A DNA stretch of 40,573 nt, from positions 1-40,573 of the forward strand of contig NZ_QYTU02000014.1 in the NCBI RefSeq assembly GCF_003605365.2, in the 5' to 3' direction. The stretch is from Siminovitchia fortis. Its GTDB lineage: Bacteria > Bacillota > Bacilli > Bacillales > Bacillaceae_C. Within the stretch, counting starts at the first letter, position 1, and each line of letters begins with the position of its first letter. This document shows, piece after piece, positions 15,645 to 23,892 of this stretch. The notes beneath the pieces are model-generated. The model worked only from the letters and a program-made list of their open reading frames with translations. It was not told the DNA's origin and did no database searches. Position numbers and translations under genes: made by a program.

Positions 15645-15839
15645 ATGGAAGAAGTCAAAAAGCTGCCGGAAGCGGATGAAATTTTTGAACTTCCGATTTC
15701 GTATGAAGAAAAGGGAAAATTAGAAGGAAAAAGGGAAGTTGCCCGCCGAATGCTAAATAAAGGATTATCCGTAAACTTAATCGCTGAAGTTACCCAGCTG
15801 AATAAAGAAGAGATTGAAAAGCTTCGCAAGGAACTGTGA
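15645..15839 (+). CDS. Small Rpn-tail-like protein (64 aa), possibly a gene remnant
   Basis: The 64-residue product (LPISYEEKGKLEGKREVARR, then MLNKGLSVNLIAEVTQLNKE) matches the C-terminal tail of Rpn/PD-(D/E)XK nuclease-transposase family proteins. It contains none of the nuclease core. The frame continues upstream to the PilX-like stop codon without another stop and reads YVTNLKLNEEEEEKL, also typical of the segment before this tail. This suggests a truncated gene whose end is still translatable from ATG 15645 behind GAGGAGG. It could be a decaying remnant or a free-standing tail protein. Confidence 0.6.
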   Translation: MEEVKKLPEADEIFELPISYEEKGKLEGKREVARRMLNKGLSVNLIAEVTQLNKEEIEKLRKEL

Positions 15840-15893
15840 CCCCTTCCCATTTTCTAATATGAAAACCTTTTGATTTAGCTGAGGAGGAAAACA

Positions 15894-16112
15894 GTGGAAA
15901 AATCTGAAAAACAGCCCTTTGAGAATGAAATTATGGAATTGCCCATTTCATATGAAGAAAAAGGAAAGGCGATTGGACGTGAAGAAGGAAGAATGGAAGG
16001 AAAGAAAGAAATAGCACTCCAAATGCTGCAAAAAGGTCTGTCCATAGATTTGATTGTTGAAATTACTCAATTGGATAAAGAGGAAATCGAAAAACTTCGA
16101 GACAAACTATGA
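15894..16112 (+). CDS. Small Rpn-tail-like protein (72 aa), paralogue of the preceding gene
   Basis: Starting at GTG 15894 behind GAGGAGG, the 72-residue product repeats the pattern of its neighbour: ELPISYEEKGKAIGREEGRM, then MLQKGLSIDLIVEITQLDKE and EEIEKLRDKL. The two proteins are about half identical and look like a tandem duplication or two independently trimmed members of one family. Upstream there is an in-frame stop 18 bases before the GTG, so unlike the first copy no earlier family sequence is attached. The tails of full-length Rpn proteins are linked to self-association or control. Confidence 0.6.
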   Translation: MEKSEKQPFENEIMELPISYEEKGKAIGREEGRMEGKKEIALQMLQKGLSIDLIVEITQLDKEEIEKLRDKL

Positions 16113-16121
16113 GGCCCTGTC

Positions 16122-16161
16122 AAAAATAGGAGGACATTGCCACTCGATAGCAATGTCCCCC
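16122..16161 (-). terminator. Intrinsic terminator of the kynurenine operon
   Basis: A 12-bp stem (16129-16140 with 16150-16161, one G-U in the minus-strand RNA) is followed on the minus strand by TATTTTTG. It lies seven bases past the kynB stop. Confidence 0.85.
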
Positions 16162-16167
16162 CTGGTT

Positions 16168-16800
16168 TCAACCAATCGGTCTCAACACAGCCCTCACCGG
16201 ACTCCCATCCGCTCCTTCAATGGAAAGCGGCAAAGCGATCAATTCATAGTCTCCCGGTTCCACATCAGTCAGTACGATGTTTTCCAAAATATATACGCCG
16301 TTATCATTGAGCGAATGGTGGGCATCCATCGTTTTGCTGTCGACTGCATCGACGGAAGGGCTCTCCGTTCCAATCAGGCGGATTCCCTTTTCTTTTAGAA
16401 AAGGGCCGATATTTTCGCGGAAAACGGTGTATTTTTCCGGAAATCGGTTTAAGTCCCTTCCATCCGTTGTTTTAAGAAGCAGCCGTTCCACTCCTTCCAA
16501 TTCAAACCGCTCCAGTTCTTCTTTTCCAACCATTTCACACCCTGTCACATCAACAACCCGTGCTCGCCCAACATACAAATTGAGATCCAGTTCGTGCACT
16601 TTCTTCCCGTGCTCGTCAAAATGATACGGGGCATCAACATGCGTCCCTGTATGGACACTTGTTGTAAATTGGCCGATGTTCACGGAGCCCGTTTGCTCCT
16701 TCGTAAAACTAAGCCTGAAAGCAAACGGCGTGTCCCCCGGCCAAACGCCGATATCATTCGTCAATGGCTGCGATATGTCGATCCATTTACGATCTTCCAC
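16168..16800 (-). CDS. kynB: Kynurenine formamidase (arylformamidase)
   Basis: This cyclase-family protein of about 210 residues hydrolyses N-formylkynurenine to kynurenine and formate. The metal-binding motif HTGTHVDAPYHF is near 50-61. WIDISQPLTNDIGVWPGDTP at the start and SVDAVDSKTMDAHH in the middle are family segments. GTG 16800 is preferred because AAGGCGGTGG lies just before it and the protein then starts like other KynB proteins. GTG 16824 directly follows the stop of the upstream transporter gene and is the alternative. It is the last gene of the kyn operon. Confidence 0.92.
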   Translation of the reverse strand: MEDRKWIDISQPLTNDIGVWPGDTPFAFRLSFTKEQTGSVNIGQFTTSVHTGTHVDAPYHFDEHGKKVHELDLNLYVGRARVVDVTGCEMVGKEELERFELEGVERLLLKTTDGRDLNRFPEKYTVFRENIGPFLKEKGIRLIGTESPSVDAVDSKTMDAHHSLNDNGVYILENIVLTDVEPGDYELIALPLSIEGADGSPVRAVLRPIG

Positions 16801-16824
16801 TTTTTCCACCGCCTTAGTTAACAC

Positions 16825-18174
16825 TTATCCTTTTATAATCCCTAGCGTATTCAAAAATACTAAAACAATTGTAACCGGCACAACCCATGTCATCAAGACG
16901 CGCCAAGAGGAATACAAGCCCGCTGAACCCGATCCGTTCAATTGGAACTCTTCTTTTACAAGCGCTTTGTCCATTCGGTGAATAATAAACAATGCAATCA
17001 GAAGGCTTCCAAATGGCAGCATGATGTTGCTGACAAGGTAGTCGGTCGCATCGAATACGCTTTTTCCAAAAATCGTGAATTCCGCCAGGCTGCTTGAAGA
17101 AAGTGCCGCAGGAATTGCTGCAATAATGATGACCAATCCGGCAATCCAGGTAACCGGCTTCCGTGAACGCTTTCCGTTCGCCGTGAATGCGGCTACAATA
17201 ATTTCGTACAGGCTGAATGATGATGTCAAAGTAGCGAATAAAAATAAAATCAGGAATAAGCTCAGGAACAATTCGCCAAACGGCATTTGTGCAAATACCG
17301 AAGGCAATACGATGAACAGCAAGCCAGGTCCTTCGGCAGGTTCATATCCGAACGCAAAGACGACCGGAAAAATCGCCAGGCCTGCAAGCAGCGAAACAAA
17401 AATGTTCATTCCAACGACTGATCCCGCAGAAGAAGTCAAACTGACGTCCCTTTTTAAATAGGAACTATACGTCACCATACACGAAAAGCCGACTGCAAGC
17501 GAGAAAAACGACTGTCCCAAAGCGTATAGTATCGATTCACCTGTTATATTTGAGAAATCCGGTGCCAGGAAGAATTTGACCCCTTCCATTGCCCCGTCCA
17601 GCGTCAAAGCACGAACAACAAGAATAATAAAGAAGATGAACAAAAGCGGCATCATGTATTTATTTGCCTTTTCGATTCCGTTCTGGACTCCCATGGCAAT
17701 GACTAAAATATTAATCAATGAAAATAGCAGCAATCCCAAAAGGGTCACCCCCGGGCTTCCGATGACAGAACCGAACAATTCAGGATAATTGGCGCCGTCG
17801 CCAATCACCTTGCCTACAACGGACATTCCGGTATAAATCAACACCCAGCCGCCGACAACACTGTAAAACGAAAGCAGCAGGAAACAGCCGAGCACTCCAA
17901 GCCTTCCGACCCATACCCAAAAACTGTCCGGAGCCAGCTTTTTATAAGCGCTGATCGCTTCAACACCGGACCCACGTCCGATGATAAATTCAGAAACCAG
18001 CATCGGAAGTCCGATTAATAATGTAAATGCGACGAAAATGAGGAAAAAGGCTCCTCCCCCGCTCATACCCGTTACATAAGGAAACTTCCAAATTGCACCA
18101 AGCCCGATTGCGGCACCCGCCGAAGCCAAAATAAAGCCCAGCTTGGATGACCATTGATCTTTTCTCTCCTCCAT
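16825..18174 (-). CDS. NSS-family sodium-dependent transporter, probable tryptophan or kynurenine importer
   Basis: This 449-residue membrane protein of the neurotransmitter:sodium symporter (SNF) family has about 11-12 hydrophobic segments. The first helix contains LASAGAAIGLGAIWKFPYVT, the sodium and substrate site of the LeuT fold, followed by GGGAFFLIF. It lies between kynA and kynB, 90 bases after kynA and directly before kynB, so tryptophan is the simplest substrate; the bacterial NSS protein TnaT is a known tryptophan transporter. Kynurenine or another aromatic amino acid is possible. AGGGGGAAG precedes ATG 18174. Confidence 0.9.
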   Translation of the reverse strand: MEERKDQWSSKLGFILASAGAAIGLGAIWKFPYVTGMSGGGAFFLIFVAFTLLIGLPMLVSEFIIGRGSGVEAISAYKKLAPDSFWVWVGRLGVLGCFLLLSFYSVVGGWVLIYTGMSVVGKVIGDGANYPELFGSVIGSPGVTLLGLLLFSLINILVIAMGVQNGIEKANKYMMPLLFIFFIILVVRALTLDGAMEGVKFFLAPDFSNITGESILYALGQSFFSLAVGFSCMVTYSSYLKRDVSLTSSAGSVVGMNIFVSLLAGLAIFPVVFAFGYEPAEGPGLLFIVLPSVFAQMPFGELFLSLFLILFLFATLTSSFSLYEIIVAAFTANGKRSRKPVTWIAGLVIIIAAIPAALSSSSLAEFTIFGKSVFDATDYLVSNIMLPFGSLLIALFIIHRMDKALVKEEFQLNGSGSAGLYSSWRVLMTWVVPVTIVLVFLNTLGIIKG

Positions 18175-18214
18175 TGCTCTTCCCCCTGCTCTAAACCGTC
18201 TGATTATTTTTTAT

Positions 18215-18252
18215 CTAAAACCATCACCAGCCCATATGCGCCAGTGATGGTT
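18215..18252 (-). terminator. Hairpin between kynA and the transporter gene, possible attenuator
   Basis: AACCATCACTGGC and GCTGGTGATGGTT pair over 13 positions (two G-U in the minus-strand RNA; arms 18219-18231 and 18240-18252). A short TTTTAG follows. The stem is good but the U run is poor, so partial termination or mRNA stabilisation is more likely than a full stop. Confidence 0.5.
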
Positions 18253-18263
18253 GCAAAACAGCC

Positions 18264-19118
18264 TTATAACTCAGTTCTCAAATCCCAAAGTTCAGGGAAA
18301 AATCGATGATCCAACACTTGCTTTAAGTAGTTGACCCCTGAAGATCCGCCGGTTCCCACTTTGAAGCCGATGATCCTTTCAACGGTTTTCATATGGCGGA
18401 AACGCCACTGCTGCAGCCAGTCTTCGATGTCGACAAGCTTTTCGGCAAGCTCATACAGGCTCCAATATTTGTCCACATTGCGGTACACTTCCCGCCAGGC
18501 TGCTGCTACGGTAGGGTCGCCGGCGTACACTTTTGAAAAGTTGCGGTCCAACAGTTCCGGATTGATATCAAACCCGGCACGGGCCAGCGCCTTGATAGCT
18601 ACATCATAAATGCTTGGAGCTTTAAAAGCCAACTCCAGCGCCTCATGAACTTCCGGATCTTTTTCGTAGATTTTTAAAATATGGGTTGATTTATATCCGA
18701 GCGCAAATTCAATCAGTCTGTACTGATAAGACTGGAATCCGGATGCCTGGCCAAGGGAGTCCCGGAACTCCAAATATTCGGCCGGTGTCAAAGTTGACAG
18801 GACATCCCATGCCTGAATGATCTGCGTCTGTGTTTTGGACACACGTGCCAGCATCTTAAATGCAGAATGCATCTCGTCTTCATCAATCGCTTTGATGGCA
18901 GCTGTCAATTCGTGCAGAATCAGCTTCATCCACAGCTCACTCACCTGGTGGATAATGATGAACAACATTTCATCATGATGATCGGACAGCCGCTTTTGGC
19001 TTGATAAAATTTTATCCAGGTTCAAATAATCCCCGTAGGTCATGTTGTTTTTAAAATCGGTATGGATTCCCTTCTCGCTGTCTAGCTTTTTATAAAGCTC
19101 TGATATGGACTTTGACAA
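18264..19118 (-). CDS. kynA: Tryptophan 2,3-dioxygenase
   Basis: This 284-residue haem enzyme opens the indole ring of L-tryptophan to give N-formylkynurenine. It shows family blocks [56 protein letters not shown] and [20 protein letters not shown], in which the His of RHMKT is the proximal haem ligand and the GTGGS region closes on substrate. The start is TTG 19118, supported by AAAAGGAGG at the right distance. A dispersed repeat lies just upstream, in the gap to kynU. Confidence 0.95.
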   Translation of the reverse strand: MSKSISELYKKLDSEKGIHTDFKNNMTYGDYLNLDKILSSQKRLSDHHDEMLFIIIHQVSELWMKLILHELTAAIKAIDEDEMHSAFKMLARVSKTQTQIIQAWDVLSTLTPAEYLEFRDSLGQASGFQSYQYRLIEFALGYKSTHILKIYEKDPEVHEALELAFKAPSIYDVAIKALARAGFDINPELLDRNFSKVYAGDPTVAAAWREVYRNVDKYWSLYELAEKLVDIEDWLQQWRFRHMKTVERIIGFKVGTGGSSGVNYLKQVLDHRFFPELWDLRTEL

Positions 19119-19157
19119 TGTTGTCTCCTCCTTTTAATTTTGTGAGCGCCTTCAAAC

Positions 19158-19317
19158 GAAAAGCGCAAGGCGCGCAGCCTTAGGCGCAAAGCTAGACGAG
19201 CGCTGAAGAAGGCGTAGTTTGCCTTCATCAGCGATTGGCTTAATCCTTACGCCGATGGCGCCTGGAGCTGGACATTACGTAACCCTTGTTTGAAGAGAAA
19301 ATTCGGCAAAATTTTAA
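19158..19317 (+). repeat. Dispersed structured repeat, type A, copy inside the kyn operon
   Basis: This is the core element (GAAAAGCGCAAGGCGC to GGAGCTGGACAT, about 119 bp) plus a further 40 bp (TTGTTTGAAGAGAAAATTCGG) also present after the copy at 25012. It lies in the 240-bp gap between kynU and kynA, opposite to the direction of transcription. It may affect processing or stability of the operon mRNA. Confidence 0.85.
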
Positions 19318-19359
19318 CTGTTAAACAAGGACGTCCGGCAGAGCCGGCCTCCATCCCTG

Positions 19360-20637
19360 CTATGCGACAACATCACGTTTATTTTCAAATTTCTTGTATT
19401 CTTCATTTTGCATGATTTTTTTCAAAATCTGAACGACCTGCCACACTTCTTCAAATGTATTGTAAAGCGCGATCGGTGCCAGGCGGATCCCGTTCGGTGT
19501 ACGGAAATCCGGTATGACGTTGTTTTCCTTCAATGCTTTGCAAATCCTCGCCGCTTCCTGATGTTCAAGGAAAATATGGCCGCCTCTTTTTTCATCATCC
19601 CTAGGATTGGCCACGGTAAAATCAAACCCGCTTAGTTCGGCATCAATCAACGTCATCATATACCCGGTCATTTTCAGCGACTTTTCGCGGATTTTTTCAA
19701 TGCCCGCTTCCTCGAACATTTCCAGAGACCCCAATAGCGGTGCTGCGCTGAGCAAATGCGGTGTCCCCATTTGCATTGATCCGGCATCAGGTGCCGCCGT
19801 CAATTCATGCTCCATGTCAAACTGCTTATTTTTATCTGAACTGAACCAGCCTGCAAGCCCAGGGCTCGTTCCAAAGTGCTTCTTGTTCACATACATGCCG
19901 GCAACCGCACCTGGCCCGCCGTTTAGATGCTTATACGTACACCAGAAAGCGAAATCCACATCCCATTCGCTCAAGGAATGGGGAACGGAACCGATGGAGT
20001 GGCACAGATCAAACGCAATCAAAATGCCGCGTTCGTGTGCAGCTTTCGTCAAACGTTCCATATCCAAAATCTGTCCGCTCCTGTACAGGACGCCTGCCAG
20101 AACAATGATCGCCACTTCATCCGTCATCGCCTCAATGATGTCGTTCTCATCAAGCGTCTGTCCGTCCCGGCTTTTTACCTGGATCAAATGCTCTTCGGGA
20201 TCAAGCCCGTGGACCCGAAGCTGGCTTTTGATCGCATAAATATCCGTTGGAAAGTTCAATTCATCCGCTAAAATTTTCGTCCTTTTCCCATTCGGCTTAT
20301 AAAAAGTCGATAAGATTTGATGCAAATTGACAGTTGTGGATCCGGTTACAATCACTTCCTCCGGATCGGCACCAATCAATGGAGCGCTCATTTTACCGAG
20401 CTTTTCTGAAAAATAAAACCATGGATTGTCTCCTTTTAACCAACCATCAATTCCGAACTTCTTCCATGAATCAAGCATGGACAAAAGTGATTCTTCTGCT
20501 CTTTTTGACAATAGCCCAAGAGAATTCCCGTCAAAATAAATCGTTCCGGGCTGGATGTAAAACTCCTCCCTGTATTTCTTCAGTCCGTCCTCTTGATCTA
20601 ACTGTCTGGCATATTCTCTTGATAATATCTCAGCCAT
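19360..20637 (-). CDS. kynU: Kynureninase
   Basis: This 425-residue PLP-dependent fold-type I enzyme cleaves kynurenine to anthranilate and alanine. It shows [10 protein letters not shown] near the start, the phosphate-binding segment [13 protein letters not shown], the [12 protein letters not shown] block and the PLP lysine in [12 protein letters not shown] (near residue 235). The ATG follows AAGGAG by eight bases. It is the first gene of the minus-strand operon kynU-kynA-transporter-kynB. The promoter region carries a palindromic operator, and a TetR gene is divergent. Confidence 0.96.
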   Translation of the reverse strand: MAEILSREYARQLDQEDGLKKYREEFYIQPGTIYFDGNSLGLLSKRAEESLLSMLDSWKKFGIDGWLKGDNPWFYFSEKLGKMSAPLIGADPEEVIVTGSTTVNLHQILSTFYKPNGKRTKILADELNFPTDIYAIKSQLRVHGLDPEEHLIQVKSRDGQTLDENDIIEAMTDEVAIIVLAGVLYRSGQILDMERLTKAAHERGILIAFDLCHSIGSVPHSLSEWDVDFAFWCTYKHLNGGPGAVAGMYVNKKHFGTSPGLAGWFSSDKNKQFDMEHELTAAPDAGSMQMGTPHLLSAAPLLGSLEMFEEAGIEKIREKSLKMTGYMMTLIDAELSGFDFTVANPRDDEKRGGHIFLEHQEAARICKALKENNVIPDFRTPNGIRLAPIALYNTFEEVWQVVQILKKIMQNEEYKKFENKRDVVA

Positions 20638-20677
20638 TTTACCTACTCCTTCGCCCCTGAATTTTCAGTATAAATTT

Positions 20678-20707
20678 ACTATAACCGAATCGAATACTGC
20701 TAGTCAA
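20678..20707 (-). promoter_or_regulatory. Candidate kynU promoter
   Basis: On the minus strand TTGACT (20707-20702), an 18-bp spacer and TATAGT (20683-20678) form a fair sigma-A promoter about 40 bp before kynU. The -35 box touches the end of the operator palindrome at 20707-20735. Confidence 0.55.
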
Positions 20708-20735
20708 TGATATTATGTCAATGACATTATATCAT
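20707..20735. promoter_or_regulatory. 29-bp palindromic operator between kynU and tetR
   Basis: ATGATATTATGTCA (20707-20720) and TGACATTATATCAT (20722-20735) are inverted copies, 13 of 14 positions, around one central base. Length and symmetry fit a TetR-family dimer or dimer pair. It overlaps the candidate kynU -35 box, so binding should repress the operon. Confidence 0.75.
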
Positions 20736-20802
20736 CATTTTGATTGCCTATAAACATAGAACGCGGTAAAATATTGCTAAACTGAGAGAAGGAGCGAATA
20801 GG

Positions 20803-21417
20803 ATGGACGGCTCTGAACAACTATCCAAGCGGCAGCTCCAGGCGATGCGGACGAGGGAAAACCTTTTGAATGCGGGCCGCGAGGTCTTTTTGGAAAACGG
20901 TTTTCAAAAGGCGACTATGACGCAGATCAATAAGCTTGCGCACACGGGTTACGGCACTGCATACGTCTATTTCAAAAATAAAGACGAGCTGTTTACGGAA
21001 TTGATGGAAACGATCATGAAAAAAATGTATGACGTCGCCGGCCTTCCTTTCAAGCCCCGCACCAAAGAGGAAGCCTTCGCGCAAATTCTAAAGCAGACAC
21101 GCCTTTTCATGCAGTCAGCCTTGGAAGAAAAAGAAATGATGAAGGTTGTAAAAGAAGCGATAGGCGTTTCTCCAATCGTTGAAGAAAAATGGAATCATAT
21201 CCGCGCCCGTTTTATCGGAGGAATTACAAAGGATATTCAATTTGTCCAGGAAGCAGGATTGGCAAATGAAAAGTTTGACGCCTCCCTGATCGCAAAGGGA
21301 TGGTTTTACATGAATGAACAGGTTATGTGGGAGCTGGTTCTGGGGGAAATTGAAGAAAACTTGGATGCCGTCTCTGAAAACCTGGCGGAGCTCTATACCG
21401 GGGGACTTTATAAATAA
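20803..21417 (+). CDS. TetR-family regulator, probable repressor of the kyn operon
   Basis: The product has 204 residues. The N-terminal DNA-binding domain (about 8-60) has the TetR pattern RENLLNAGREVFLENGFQKA, then MTQINKLAHTGYGTAYVYFK and NKDELF; the helical C-terminal half is the ligand pocket. It is divergent from kynU with a 29-bp palindrome between, so control of kynU-kynA-transporter-kynB by a pathway metabolite is likely. The ligand (tryptophan, kynurenine or anthranilate) cannot be predicted from sequence. AAGGAG precedes ATG 20803. A composite dispersed repeat begins immediately after the stop codon. Confidence 0.9.
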   Translation: MDGSEQLSKRQLQAMRTRENLLNAGREVFLENGFQKATMTQINKLAHTGYGTAYVYFKNKDELFTELMETIMKKMYDVAGLPFKPRTKEEAFAQILKQTRLFMQSALEEKEMMKVVKEAIGVSPIVEEKWNHIRARFIGGITKDIQFVQEAGLANEKFDASLIAKGWFYMNEQVMWELVLGEIEENLDAVSENLAELYTGGLYK

Positions 21418-21806
21418 GAAAAGCGGAAGGCGCCCGTTTAGCGACGTACAAACTGGAGCACTCCGTAATGAGATAAAGGATAAGGAAAGGCGGAGAGTGC
21501 CTGCTTATCGGCGACAAGCATAAGACGAGCGCTGAAGAAGGCGTAGTTTGCCTTCAGCAGCGATTGGCTTATGACCTCGAGCCGATGGCACTTGTAGCCG
21601 GACAACACGGCGACGAAGGCAGGCTCAAGATGCGACGTCCTGTCGCTTCGCCTGCACTAGCACATCCTGTGCGTCGGAGCCGATGTTGACTTATCGTAGT
21701 GCACTGAGCCACTTCCTCGAATAAACATCCGCGCAGAAAAAGCAAAGCCTTTTCGAGGAAAGGAGGGCGAAGTTTGCTAGTCGCTGGGCGCTGGAGCTGG
21801 ACATAT
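21418..21806 (+). repeat. Composite dispersed repeat: type B copy interrupted by a type A copy
   Basis: The outer type B element starts at 21418 (GAAAAGCGGAAGGCGCCC) and runs to GAGATAAAGGA. It then breaks at about 21483 and resumes at about 21604 (AACACGGCGACGAAGG), ending GGCGCTGGAGCTGGACAT. The break holds a diverged type A copy (about 21483-21603). A further insert of about 60 bp in the right part carries a 9-bp hairpin (TTCCTCGAA with TTCGAGGAA). No other feature is visible in this gap up to the terminator at 21861. Confidence 0.8.
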
Positions 21807-21860
21807 CGATCATCAATCCATATAGAAAGCCAGTCAAATTTTAAACTCCCTTAATCAGTT

Positions 21861-21908
21861 AAAAAGCGAAAAGCCTTTGAGCACCTTAACCGCTCAAAGG
21901 CTTTTCGC
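21861..21908 (-). terminator. Intrinsic terminator of the AAA ATPase/ASCH operon
   Basis: A perfect 17-bp stem (21866-21882 with 21892-21908), loop of nine, is followed on the minus strand by five U. The 5' arm of the RNA hairpin overlaps the last codons of the ASCH gene. Confidence 0.92.
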
Positions 21909-22361
21909 CAGTGCTTTTCCCCGTTCGTTACTGTCAATCAGTTCAAACCGTTCGCAAACCAGCAACAGATCCTCGGAAAATGTAAGTCCCTTTTCGTTCA
22001 ACTCATTTGTGAAAAATCTCACATGGGTATCCCACCATTCCTCATAGGATCCTTCCCCTTCCGAAACAGCAAAATCCTCCGTCACTTCGTTCATCGGAAC
22101 GACTTCAACTTCGGCTGTTCGAATGATGGCAACCGGCTGGTCTTCGCTGTCAAGAATGACACTGTAATCATCCACCTTTGGCAGCGGCTCATTTTCAAGG
22201 TCATAAAGCAGCCGGCATGAACACGTTGCCCGTTTTTTGCCGGCAATCACCAGGCGCGCCAGCTTATCCGCATCATCTCCGAACTGCCAGGCGCTTACGG
22301 AAGAAGGCTTTTTTTCACTTCCCCAGTATTCATTCCAATACGTTAAAGAAGCTTCATTCAT
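21894..22361 (-). CDS. ASCH domain protein
   Basis: From ATG 22361 the product has 155 residues, with AGGAGG well placed upstream. The domain spans most of the protein: a start with YWNEYWGS and AWQFGDDADKLARLVIAGKK, then RATCS, the strand pair DDYSVILDSEDQPVAIIRTAEVEVVPMNEV and a C-terminal VCERFELID. ASCH folds are related to PUA domains and are thought to bind RNA or nucleotides; some have nuclease or amidohydrolase activity. It begins 14 bases after the AAA ATPase gene and shares its terminator. The substrate is unknown. Confidence 0.85.
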   Translation of the reverse strand: MNEASLTYWNEYWGSEKKPSSVSAWQFGDDADKLARLVIAGKKRATCSCRLLYDLENEPLPKVDDYSVILDSEDQPVAIIRTAEVEVVPMNEVTEDFAVSEGEGSYEEWWDTHVRFFTNELNEKGLTFSEDLLLVCERFELIDSNERGKALAKSL

Positions 22362-22375
22362 TTGAAAAATACCTC

Positions 22376-23647
22376 CTACATGCCGAATCCCACTTTGGAA
22401 AAGTCCTCTTCTCCCCATTCCTGTGTGCGGGTTTTTTCGTTGGCTGCTTCCAGATTCTGTATAATGCCATCAATATCAACCGCTTGATCATAATGCCATT
22501 GAAGGGCTGCGGATGTGTACAGTTCATTCAATTGGGCAATGGAAAATTTTTCAGTTTGCTCGGCAATATAAAGAATGTCCGATTTCGCCATGAACCGCTC
22601 CATCTGTTTGTTTTGAAGTAAATATTGAAGGCGCAGTTCGAAGTCAGGACGCTTAATTTCGTAGGCACGGTCGAACCGGCCGGCACGGTTGATCAAAGCG
22701 GGATCAATTTTTTCCGGGTAATTGGTTGTGCCAATTAAGAAAATGCCCTCTTTCGAAGTCGCACCATCCAACGTGTTCAAGAATACGGATCTCGATGATT
22801 CCGGCATGGAGTCAATGTCCTCGATCACCAAAACCATCGGTGCCATCTTCGCTACAATGGAAAAGACCTCTTTAATCGAGTAGCTCGTTGTATACTCCGT
22901 GATCTGCCAATACGCAACAGGCGCATCAATACTGCCTGCAATGGATTTCACAAGCGTTGTTTTTCCATTGCCCGGCTGCCCGTAAAGCAGGATTCCTCTT
23001 TTATAAGGGATGTTATAAGTTTTAAAAAAGTCCCCGCTTTCGTTGAAAAATTCGTCAATCGAACGGTAAATTTCGGATTTCAATCCTTCTTCCAATAACA
23101 CATCTTCTCTGCTTACAAGGGAAGTGACTTTCTCCTTTTCCCGTTCCACTCCTTCTTCCGTATCGGTGAAGACGCTGACGCAATCCTTCATGATTTCCTT
23201 TTGGCGCTCGTAAACGTATTGCAAAAATGAAAGCAGGCTTTCATCGTCTTTGGCATAGATGAATTCACGCTGATAATCTGTAAAGCTTTGAAAAATCGGC
23301 AGTTTGACCAACGCTATTTCATAATCCGGGTAAAAATAAACGGCATTGTTAATGGATGGTTTGATGACAAATCCATTATCGTTTTGCTCATAGTCAATGC
23401 ACCCTGTTTCCACGTGGTCAAAAATGTAGGAAAGAAGCTCCGCTTTTCCGGAAGCCAAATCCTCTTCCAGCACATTCCAGATTTCTTCCACATTTTCATT
23501 GTCGAGATACATTTTTAAAATAAGCCCGGTCTGTTTTAAAATAAATCCGTGCACTTTGTCCAGCGCCACACCGTAATCGTAATAGTATGGCAAAATTTCT
23601 CGGTTGTTTTCCGGCAGTCGAATAATAAATGATTCTTTCAATGTCAT
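22376..23647 (-). CDS. AAA-family ATPase, YjoB-like
   Basis: The 423-residue product has an N-terminal domain of about 190 residues without recognised motifs and a classical AAA module. Walker A GQPGNGKT is at 223-230, Walker B VLVIEDID at 272-279, sensor NTLDG and TTN near 307, and the arginine-finger segment RAGRFDR at 321-327. Length and layout agree with Bacillus subtilis YjoB, a AAA protein suggested to have chaperone-like activity; this match is from memory. It is cotranscribed with the ASCH gene. No clear promoter was seen in the 100 bp upstream. Confidence 0.85.
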   Translation of the reverse strand: MTLKESFIIRLPENNREILPYYYDYGVALDKVHGFILKQTGLILKMYLDNENVEEIWNVLEEDLASGKAELLSYIFDHVETGCIDYEQNDNGFVIKPSINNAVYFYPDYEIALVKLPIFQSFTDYQREFIYAKDDESLLSFLQYVYERQKEIMKDCVSVFTDTEEGVEREKEKVTSLVSREDVLLEEGLKSEIYRSIDEFFNESGDFFKTYNIPYKRGILLYGQPGNGKTTLVKSIAGSIDAPVAYWQITEYTTSYSIKEVFSIVAKMAPMVLVIEDIDSMPESSRSVFLNTLDGATSKEGIFLIGTTNYPEKIDPALINRAGRFDRAYEIKRPDFELRLQYLLQNKQMERFMAKSDILYIAEQTEKFSIAQLNELYTSAALQWHYDQAVDIDGIIQNLEAANEKTRTQEWGEEDFSKVGFGM

Positions 23648-23892
23648 TTCCTTCCGTCTATATAGGCTGTATTACTCATTTAGTTTACCGAAAAATTTGC
23701 AGCTTGAAAAGGCGCTTTGAATCGGAATATGCAGATCTAAAAAAAACAAAACAGGGCTTGCTGCTGATTTTCGATTGTGTTTTCCGATTGAAGAAAACTG
23801 GATGAGAAGCATATTCAAGGACGATGGCTGGAACAGGACATATATGAATGGATCAAGTTCCTGGGCATGGTTGACGGAAAGCAGTAAAAAGC

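Noticed and set aside
21418-21806. Insertion sequence or transposase remnant
   Set aside because: No transposase-like frame or long terminal inverted repeats; the sequence is fully explained by nested type A and type B dispersed repeats.
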